Shown: piece after piece, positions 33,460-40,017 of the stretch
How the letters are laid out: each line of letters begins with the position of its first letter
How positions within the stretch are numbered: position 1 is the stretch's first letter
Source of the DNA: an uncultured Flavobacteriales bacterium
GTDB lineage: Bacteria > Bacteroidota > Bacteroidia > Flavobacteriales_D > Crocinitomicaceae
Assembly: GCA_903945495.1 (NCBI GenBank)
Contig: CAJAVU010000110.1
Location: forward strand, 1 to 40,017
DNA: 40,017 nucleotides
Direction of reading: 5' to 3'
The notes under the pieces: generated by a model
What the model was told of the DNA's origin: nothing
The model's input: the letters and a program-made list of their open reading frames with translations, nothing else
Databases searched by the model: none
Program-made: the position numbers and the translations under genes

Positions 33460-36400
33460 TTAGATTTTGCTAAACATCTTTCTCGCAGAACCTACTTGTA
33501 AGTAGTAGAAACCTGCTTTCAAATTTGTTACATCAATAGGTTGATGACCAGCATCTAGTTTTTTCTGAAGCAATGCTTCTCCCATCATATTAAAAATAGT
33601 GATTTCTCCTTCAATCAACATGTTTACATTTAAAATGGTTGAAGTTGGATTTGGATAGATGGTTATATCATCATTTTTCAATTCATCAAGACCTAAACCA
33701 CATCCAGGAAGGAATGCTTTTCCAGGTGAACCATCAGGACAACCAGCAAACCAGTTAGTTGCATCACACATTAAACCAGTTGATGACAAAAGTTCCAATG
33801 TTTTACCGTTTCCATCGGGTTCTGTAGTCCAAGGTGTTACATTTTCATAATTCACTGAGAATTGAGCGATACCCAAATCATTGTAAAGAATAATTCCGTC
33901 AGTTCCACCTAGTGAAATCAATGAAGGGCCAACAACGTTTAATGTGTTGGGATGAATTGAATGAAACAAAGCAGTATCTTTTGCAATCGCTAAATATCCA
34001 TTTGCAGGCAGAATTGTACCTGCAGGCAATGTATAACTTCCTACAATTCCTCCATCACTAACTGTCCAATTTGATAAATTAATATCACTTGAAGAGGTTG
34101 AATGTAATTCAAACCAATCTCCAGCATCTGAAGTGGTAATTGACTTATAATTAATTTCTGAAATAATTATTGTTGAATCACATGGAGCATATGCTTCACC
34201 TGGCGAACCTGCTACACAACCTGCAAACCATGCATTTGGATCATTTTGACCTTGGTTGTTTCCTTCAAATTCAATTGAGCGACCATATCCGTTAGATCCA
34301 AGTGGCCATGGTGAACTTGTTGAATATGTTACTTCCGTTAAAATGAAATCATTTGCTTTTTTGATATACAATGTTTGACCAGCATTTTTTAAAGAAAAAC
34401 CTAGTTGACCAATGTAGTTTGTCACAGCAGGATATTGCGCATGGAATAGGGCAGTGTCTTCAACAATAACTAATCTACCGTCGGCAGGAATTATTGTTTG
34501 TAACGGAAAGGTAAACTGATGGAAATAATTCGTGTCCTCAATTGTCATTCCACTTAAATCTAAAGGAACATTCAATTTGTTGTGCACTTCTAACCAATCT
34601 CCACCATCAATTGAATTTTCAGGGTTTGGCATTAATTCTGAAATTTCAATTGGATTTGTCTCATTTGAACCTGTAAACCAAGCAGTGAAAGCAGCATTAA
34701 CAGTTGGTGTAATATCTAATACTTGATTTAAGTTGTTTGATGCAAAAAGTGAGTTTGGACTCCAATGATCGAACGAATATCCTGGATTTGCAACTGCAGT
34801 AATTTTAACTGGAACCCCTTTGAAATAAACTCCATTCCAAGGGTATTCTTGCTCACTTGGTTCGATTGTAGAAATGTGAATTCTACCTGCACCCGCCGGT
34901 TGAACATCTAAGGTATATGTAACTTGCCCAGTTAAAGTAAAATGAGATTGAACAACATTTCTAGCACCCGTAATACGATTATTGTTCCACGTTTGCATGT
35001 TCGTCATGGTATTTAAGAAATTATTCATATTGCCACTCCAACGAGTATGATGTCTCGGAATCCATGGAGCAACTTCATTAATCATTGCGTTACCGGTACT
35101 AACAACTTTATTTTGTTGCCATATCGTATTTATCAAATCTGCATAACGATCAATAAAGTAGTTTCTGAATTGAGTGTTTGCTAATAATTTTCCTGTTATT
35201 ACATCCATATGGATAAATGCATCATTCGTCGCTTGAACTAGGAAATTGTCATTAGCGGTTGCACCGTATAATCCATATCCAAAATCTAAATCCATCAACA
35301 ACATTTTCCATTTTTGTCCAGGAACATTCCAATATTTAATATTGTTTGCTTGTCCATTACTCCAGTCACCATTACCATAATATGTTTCAGTAATGATATA
35401 ATCAGCGTAATTTTCTAAATCAATTAATGAATCTGCTAAAGCGTAGAATGTTGGGCTAGCTGGGTTGGCAGCAGCAATAGCGTTATACATTGGCCAGAAA
35501 TTATCCATTGTTCCATCATTTGCTTCAAAGGCCATATAGTTCTCAGTAAGCACAGAAACACTATCTGAATCAATGTTTGTGTTATTTTCAATATAATCGT
35601 TGTTCAACGTTTCACGGATTTCATATTCACCAAAATATTCTCCATTCAAGAAAACAATCGTAGGTGAATAACCCATATACATTGTATGTGTGTTTTTCGT
35701 TAATCGTTGCATAAACGCATCGCGCATTCTTGATCCATTGTAATCATTTCCACCATTGCGAAGATTGAAATCTTTATATTTCGTAATAAATGGTTTGTCA
35801 GGAATTAATGCATAATTAATTTTCGACATACCATAATCATCGCGGCATTTTACTCGGAAACTTTTTTGAGGCTGTGCACGAGACCATCCACCATGAATTT
35901 TCAAACCAATTGCTCCTTCAAATTTTTGAGTACTATCAGTAGCAATGTATTCGATGTATGAATAACGTTCCCAATCTTCCCAGAAATTAGCTCCAAAATA
36001 AGGATAGTTTGTATTGTATCCCGGAGGGCCTAGAACATAAATACCAGTATTTACATCGTACAAGTTCAACGAATCTGTGGAAATTGAAATAACCGGTAAT
36101 CCAATGTAAGCTTCGTTAATGATATACGTATTCTTTTCAGTTAAACTTGGTAATGCAATTCCTGCAGGATCAAAACATCTTGCTGCTAAAACTTTTGTTG
36201 CTGAAACTGAAATAGGACCTGTATATAATGGAGATGTTGCAGTTGGAATACTTCCATTTAATGTATAGCGAATTTCAGCACCTACTTGATTTGACGTTAA
36301 GGTAACTGTTTGAGCACTTGCAAAGATTCCCGCTGCAACTGAATAAATTGGTTTTTCTAACATTAAAGAAAAACACGCAGCTGAATTAACAATTCCTGGA

Positions 36401-37431
36401 GTAGGATTTGGACTAATGCACCAACTTGCACCACTTTTATTGCTTGAGTGGTCAACTGGAATTTGGGTCAATGTATAATTATCAATTAGTGTGTTAGTTG
36501 CATCAGCTAATGTCAAATTATCTCCAGTTGAAAGCGAGAAATTTGTATGCCAAGCAGTAGGCGGGATTAAATTCATCCAAGCTAAAGTTGGAGCAAAATA
36601 AGTGTTTGAAGTATTTAACCCAACTGCCAAATAAGCATTTCCTGTTAAATCGGTTGAAGTCGTCGTATTGTTATGTGTTTGAATAGAAAGGACATTTTCT
36701 CCTGATACAATAATACCAGCCAAAGCTGCCATATTAATCTCAAACTGATTTGTCGCCATTCCTTGGTAAACTGTTGCTTCGTGACTTGATGCGGCCAACG
36801 CATTAAAAGCAGGAGGAGTTCCAACAGTGCCTATATTCGCACGAGCAATTTCTACACCATTGATATAAGCAACAAAACCATCATCATAATCCATGAACAA
36901 CACTAAACGTTCAATTTCACTAGGATTTGTAACTGTAAACGTTTTTCGAGCATAAGTACTGACACATGTGGCAACCGTTGTTCCATCATCACCATCACCA
37001 AAACCAATTCCTCCAATCCCTGTTAACCAGCCGGTTAAAGTTGTACCAGGTTGTCGCCATGTAGCTGCAGGCTCAGAAGTTGGGACAAGATATTGCCATA
37101 CATCATTCGCAGAAATAATCGTTTCGTAATGATCAATCGTTGGAACTCGATTTTTTCCACTTGCATAAATCAATTTATGTTCACCTGGAGCCAAATTGTA
37201 TGAAGGCAAAGTCCATTGATATTGATTGGCATTTTTTCCAACAACATATCCATTCAAATCGACAGATGTTGCACCATCGTTTCTAATTTCAAACCAATCA
37301 TTATAATCAGCGTCTTCATCAGCAATTGTGCTAATGTTAGTTTGCGAAACTTCGCTCAACTTGATTTGAGCATTTGATTTCATTGATAAAAATAACGCAC
37401 CAAAAGTCGCTAGTAGTATTCTCTTGTTCAT
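33460..37431 (-). CDS. Large CotH-kinase and lamin-tail surface protein with T9SS sorting domain
   Basis: A 1323-residue exported protein. In order: signal peptide (ends SNAQ); lamin-tail domain (about 22-115, IKLSEVSQTNIS ... DYNDWFEIRNDG); a jelly-roll region (about 120-285, DYDDGFVAYINGVEIARANI); a chitobiase C-terminal-like domain (about 355-430, QTVTLTSNQVGAEIRYTLNGSIPTATSPLY); a CotH kinase domain (about 440-830, LKIHGGWSRAQPQKSFRVKCRDDYG ... NLRNGGNDYNGSRMRDAFMQ ... WKMLLMDLDFGYGL); a repeat-like beta domain (about 855-930); two further lamin-tail domains (PIEISELMPNPENS and IIISEINYKSITTSD); and the sorting domain (ITIYPNPTSTILNVNML). CotH proteins are atypical protein kinases; here the DLDFG segment supplies the metal-binding Asp. 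The substrate is unknown. It has its own terminator. Confidence 0.9.
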   Translation of the reverse strand: MNKRILLATFGALFLSMKSNAQIKLSEVSQTNISTIADEDADYNDWFEIRNDGATSVDLNGYVVGKNANQYQWTLPSYNLAPGEHKLIYASGKNRVPTIDHYETIISANDVWQYLVPTSEPAATWRQPGTTLTGWLTGIGGIGFGDGDDGTTVATCVSTYARKTFTVTNPSEIERLVLFMDYDDGFVAYINGVEIARANIGTVGTPPAFNALAASSHEATVYQGMATNQFEINMAALAGIIVSGENVLSIQTHNNTTTSTDLTGNAYLAVGLNTSNTYFAPTLAWMNLIPPTAWHTNFSLSTGDNLTLADATNTLIDNYTLTQIPVDHSSNKSGASWCISPNPTPGIVNSAACFSLMLEKPIYSVAAGIFASAQTVTLTSNQVGAEIRYTLNGSIPTATSPLYTGPISVSATKVLAARCFDPAGIALPSLTEKNTYIINEAYIGLPVISISTDSLNLYDVNTGIYVLGPPGYNTNYPYFGANFWEDWERYSYIEYIATDSTQKFEGAIGLKIHGGWSRAQPQKSFRVKCRDDYGMSKINYALIPDKPFITKYKDFNLRNGGNDYNGSRMRDAFMQRLTKNTHTMYMGYSPTIVFLNGEYFGEYEIRETLNNDYIENNTNIDSDSVSVLTENYMAFEANDGTMDNFWPMYNAIAAANPASPTFYALADSLIDLENYADYIITETYYGNGDWSNGQANNIKYWNVPGQKWKMLLMDLDFGYGLYGATANDNFLVQATNDAFIHMDVITGKLLANTQFRNYFIDRYADLINTIWQQNKVVSTGNAMINEVAPWIPRHHTRWSGNMNNFLNTMTNMQTWNNNRITGARNVVQSHFTLTGQVTYTLDVQPAGAGRIHISTIEPSEQEYPWNGVYFKGVPVKITAVANPGYSFDHWSPNSLFASNNLNQVLDITPTVNAAFTAWFTGSNETNPIEISELMPNPENSIDGGDWLEVHNKLNVPLDLSGMTIEDTNYFHQFTFPLQTIIPADGRLVIVEDTALFHAQYPAVTNYIGQLGFSLKNAGQTLYIKKANDFILTEVTYSTSSPWPLGSNGYGRSIEFEGNNQGQNDPNAWFAGCVAGSPGEAYAPCDSTIIISEINYKSITTSDAGDWFELHSTSSSDINLSNWTVSDGGIVGSYTLPAGTILPANGYLAIAKDTALFHSIHPNTLNVVGPSLISLGGTDGIILYNDLGIAQFSVNYENVTPWTTEPDGNGKTLELLSSTGLMCDATNWFAGCPDGSPGKAFLPGCGLGLDELKNDDITIYPNPTSTILNVNMLIEGEITIFNMMGEALLQKKLDAGHQPIDVTNLKAGFYYLQVGSARKMFSKI

Positions 37432-37551
37432 CTTTATGAAGTTGAGTAGGTGGCTTCAATGAAAGCAATGAAATTACCACAATTTTCAAAAAGCTTAATA
37501 TAAATTTAACAAATGAGTAATTTTTTGTGAATCAGTAAATTCAAAATGGAC

Positions 37552-38709
37552 TTACTTACGAATCAATTCAGTAGTATTTATAATCTCGGTTAAACATGAA
37601 ATTAAATAATCTATTTCGTTTACGGTATTAAAAACCTGGAAAGAAAAACGAATGTAGCATTTGTCTCCATGTCGCATCACAGGAATTTCGATCTTGTATT
37701 TTTCGAAAAGCAAACGTTGTAATTTCTCGGGTTCTTTCGTTTTTATCTCAGCTGAACAAAGTTGCCCAAAGAATTCCGTTGTTAATGGAGCAAGTGGCTT
37801 CGTATTTAGTGCCGTAAACAATTTCGGAGCGTTTTCAATCAGTTGATTTCGACACTCTTCAGTTTTTTGTTTCCAATTGTATTTCTCCATGAACTCAATT
37901 GATTTAGGAATAGTCAGATACGCTGAAAAATCGCGAGTTCCATTGAATTGATGGTAATCGAAAAATTGTGAATTAGAAGGTGCTGCACTTTTGTAACCCC
38001 ACGAAATGATTAAAGGATCTAACTCTTTCTGAAAATCAGGATGTACATATAAAAAGGAAGAACCTTTCGGCGTCATCATCCATTTGTGACAAGCACCAGT
38101 ATAATAATCCGCTTTCAATTCTGATAAATTCAAATCGATATGTGCTGGAACATGCGCTCCATCAACAATTGTAATTAAACCGCGTTTTTTTGCTTCATCA
38201 CAAATTTCATTTACAGGTAGAATAAGTCCTGTACTACTGGTAATTTGGGAAATGAATACAGCTTTGGTCTTATCAGTATAGCCCTTCCAAAATTCTTCTA
38301 AAAAGGCTTCTTTTGATTGGATAGGTAAAGTAATTGTTTGTTGAACATATTTTGCGCCTTGTTTTTCACAATAGTAGTTCCATGTTCGATCCATTGCTCC
38401 ATATTCCAAAGAGGTTGTTAATAGCTCATCTCCTTGGTTTAGGTGAAAATTTTTAGCGATAATGTTAATCGCATGAGTAGGATTTGGAACAAAAATTAGA
38501 TTTTCAAAATCAGCCGAAATAAATTTCCCCAAAGCCTTTCTTGCTTCGTTCAAATAACGATAACCATCCACAGTAATGAATTGAACTGGTTCTTTTTCCA
38601 GTAAAAGTTGCCAATTGACATAATCATCAAATAGTTCTTTTGGTGTTGCACCAAAGGAACCAAAATTCAAAAAAGTTATATCGTCACGTAATAAAAATAA
38701 ATCCTTCAT
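37552..38709 (-). CDS. Class V aminotransferase-fold PLP enzyme
   Basis: A 385-residue PLP-dependent enzyme of the aminotransferase class V / isopenicillin N epimerase-like group. The N-terminus FLNFGSFGATPKELFDDY is the family's substrate-loop signature. VDGAHVPAHI supplies the cofactor Asp and the quinonoid-stabilising His. DYYTGACHKWMMTPKGSSFLYV contains the Schiff-base Lys in HKW. The C-terminal MRHGDKCYIRFSFQVFNTVNEIDYL binds the carboxylate. Such enzymes may be racemases, epimerases, desulfurases or lyases; the reaction is not decidable here. It stands alone, divergent from the TPR gene, with a TAAATTTG box overlapping that gene's promoter region. Confidence 0.88.
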   Translation of the reverse strand: MKDLFLLRDDITFLNFGSFGATPKELFDDYVNWQLLLEKEPVQFITVDGYRYLNEARKALGKFISADFENLIFVPNPTHAINIIAKNFHLNQGDELLTTSLEYGAMDRTWNYYCEKQGAKYVQQTITLPIQSKEAFLEEFWKGYTDKTKAVFISQITSSTGLILPVNEICDEAKKRGLITIVDGAHVPAHIDLNLSELKADYYTGACHKWMMTPKGSSFLYVHPDFQKELDPLIISWGYKSAAPSNSQFFDYHQFNGTRDFSAYLTIPKSIEFMEKYNWKQKTEECRNQLIENAPKLFTALNTKPLAPLTTEFFGQLCSAEIKTKEPEKLQRLLFEKYKIEIPVMRHGDKCYIRFSFQVFNTVNEIDYLISCLTEIINTTELIRK

Positions 38710-38739
38710 TGTATTAAATAGTTGTTCCTTTCAATGTTA

Positions 38740-38747
38740 CAAATTTA
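38740..38747 (-). promoter_or_regulatory. -7 box of the class V aminotransferase gene
   Basis: The minus strand reads TAAATTTG, an exact match to TAnnTTTG, 31 bases upstream of the ATG at 38709. Confidence 0.5.
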
Positions 38748-38753
38748 TTTCAT

Positions 38754-38761
38754 TAATTTTG
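38754..38761 (+). promoter_or_regulatory. -7 box of the TPR protein gene
   Basis: TAATTTTG matches TAnnTTTG. It lies 6 bases from the opposite-strand -7 box, so the two divergent promoters are interlocked. Confidence 0.5.
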
Positions 38762-38811
38762 TCCAGCTTAATTGCTAAAATGATTTTGTTATACGCATAG
38801 AACTACTACAA

Positions 38812-39870
38812 ATGAAATTGAACACACTCTCCTTCACTGTTTTGATGAGCTTTTTCGCGATTCAAACCGTTAGTGCCCAAGATTCAATCGTTAAAGCTGC
38901 GATTTTAGATGATGGGTCCCAAAATGCAGAAAAATCCTACAATCAAGGAATTCAACATTTTGCAAGTAAAAACTTCAAAGAAGCTTTAACCGATTTTAAT
39001 GCAGCTATTTCCATTAAACCAGATTTTGATAAAGCGTATTACAATCGTGGAAATACAAAAATGGAATTAAACGATTTACAAGGTGCGCTTGCAGATTTTA
39101 ATATGGCTTTAAATATTAGTCAACAAAGTGAATACTTTTTTGGTCGTGCGCAAGTAAAATATGCTACATCAGATAAAGCTGGTGCTGAGCAAGATTATAC
39201 GAAAGCAATAGAAATGAATACAGGTTATTCGCAAGCTTTCTATTATCGCGGTGTGATTAAGTTTGAAAACAAAGATTACACAGGCGCTGTAGCTGATTTC
39301 ACGGAGGCAATCAAATTCAATAATGAATATGCGTATGCCTACAACGATCGTGGAAGTGCAAAGCGTCAATTAGAAGATTATGACGGCGCAATTGCAGATT
39401 ATAAAAAGGCATTATTGATCTCTCCAAACATGCCATTTACATTGAACAATATGGCAAGTGTTTACCGTAAAAAAGGGAAATCTAAGGAAGCCATTGAAAA
39501 TTATACTGCAGCAATCAAACTAAAAGGTGATTATTACATTGCTTATACAAATCGTGGAAGTGCAAAATTGGATGCTGGAGATTTTAAAGGTGCACAAGAA
39601 GATTTTTCAAAAGCAATTCAATTGAAAGCCGATTATGCTTACGCATATAATAATAGAGCAGTGGCGAAATACAAATTGAAAGATTACAAAGGTAGTATTG
39701 AGGATTGCTCCAAAGCAATTGAATTGGAGCCAACAAATGGTTATGCTTTCTTAAATCGCGGAATTGCAAAAGAAATGCTTCGAGATGAAGCTGGTGCTTG
39801 CGCAGATTGGAAGAAAGCAGAGGAGCTTGGAGTTGAAACAGCTAAGAACTACAACGGTTCTTGTAAATAA
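38812..39870 (+). CDS. Secreted TPR-repeat protein
   Basis: A 352-residue exported protein. The signal peptide ends QTVSAQ. Nine consecutive 34-residue TPR units run from about residue 38 to 340, each with the A-Y-x-N-R-G-x-A-K ... D-Y-x-G-A-I-x-D-x-x-K-A-I core (e.g. YAYAYNDRGSAKRQLEDYDG). The tail EAGACADWKKAEELG is a common closing unit in Bacteroidota TPR proteins. There is no sorting domain or lipobox, so it is probably periplasmic. TPR arrays hold protein complexes together; the partner is unknown. A second secreted protein follows after 27 bases and may be in the same operon. Confidence 0.88.
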   Translation: MKLNTLSFTVLMSFFAIQTVSAQDSIVKAAILDDGSQNAEKSYNQGIQHFASKNFKEALTDFNAAISIKPDFDKAYYNRGNTKMELNDLQGALADFNMALNISQQSEYFFGRAQVKYATSDKAGAEQDYTKAIEMNTGYSQAFYYRGVIKFENKDYTGAVADFTEAIKFNNEYAYAYNDRGSAKRQLEDYDGAIADYKKALLISPNMPFTLNNMASVYRKKGKSKEAIENYTAAIKLKGDYYIAYTNRGSAKLDAGDFKGAQEDFSKAIQLKADYAYAYNNRAVAKYKLKDYKGSIEDCSKAIELEPTNGYAFLNRGIAKEMLRDEAGACADWKKAEELGVETAKNYNGSCK

Positions 39871-39897
39871 TTAAGTATCAAATAAAGAATTTTAAAG

Positions 39898-40017
39898 ATG
39901 AAAAATAATTTCTTGCTATTAGTTAAAATGACTTTGTTTATGATGCTTTTTATTACTGCATCATCAGTTTATGGTCAAAATATAGAATTCACAAAGGAAT
40001 TTTTCAAAGAAAATAAA
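39898..40017 (+). CDS. N-terminus of a secreted protein, cut by the window end
   Basis: Only the first 40 codons are present. They encode a signal peptide (LLLVKMTLFMMLFITASSVYGQ, cleavage likely after GQ) and the start of the mature protein (NIEFTKEFFKENK). This fragment resembles the start of TPR/OmpA-type proteins of Bacteroidota (IEFTKEnF), but the family cannot be fixed. It lies 27 bases after the TPR gene on the same strand. Confidence 0.6.
   Translation, partial: MKNNFLLLVKMTLFMMLFITASSVYGQNIEFTKEFFKENK

Overview
The window reads as chromosomal DNA of a Bacteroidota member, most likely order Flavobacteriales and possibly a Fluviicola/Crocinitomicaceae-type bacterium; the family is inference. 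The evidence is AT-rich composition, many proteins with type IX secretion (T9SS) C-terminal sorting domains, a TamL-type lipoprotein, families typical of Bacteroidota (DUF4907, GEVED, CHU_C-type C-termini), and promoters resembling the TAnnTTTG -7 box of the Bacteroidota primary sigma factor. No tRNA, rRNA, CRISPR array, transposase or phage gene was seen.

Layout. 1-5470: a type B T9SS surface protein, a small secreted protein, a SAM methyltransferase and a beta-helix T9SS protein, all on the minus strand. 5471-18880: mostly housekeeping genes: TrmH-family RNA methyltransferase, TamL, UvrD/PcrA helicase, fbaA, accD, a HutD-family protein, rpsO, pnp, a small conserved-looking protein and a DASS transporter. 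A four-helix-bundle gene bracketed by a 12-bp inverted repeat sits between rpsO and pnp. 18902-26417: an Ig-like T9SS protein, yaaA, DUF2452, an alpha/beta hydrolase, efp, a LapA-like membrane protein, DUF1272, DUF2007 and an FkbM-type methyltransferase. 26418-26991: the only long stretch without a convincing gene; it holds a GC-richer block with long-range complementarity and a good -7 box, proposed as an unidentified structured RNA. 26992-33304: a tightly packed six-gene operon: one GEVED/PPC-like protein, four paralogous six-unit Kelch proteins, all with T9SS sorting tails, then a DUF4907 lipoprotein. 33460-40017: a 1323-residue CotH/lamin-tail surface protein, a class V aminotransferase-fold enzyme, a nine-unit TPR protein, and the start of a further secreted protein cut by the window edge.

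How it fits together. Eight proteins in 40 kb carry T9SS-type C-termini (seven type A, one type B), so much of the non-housekeeping content is probably destined for the cell surface. The strongest candidates for something new are the Kelch operon, the structured RNA candidate, and a recurring arrangement in which a gene starts only 2 to 12 bases after the U-tract of the preceding gene's terminator (four junctions). All functions are inferred from reading the sequence; no database search was run.
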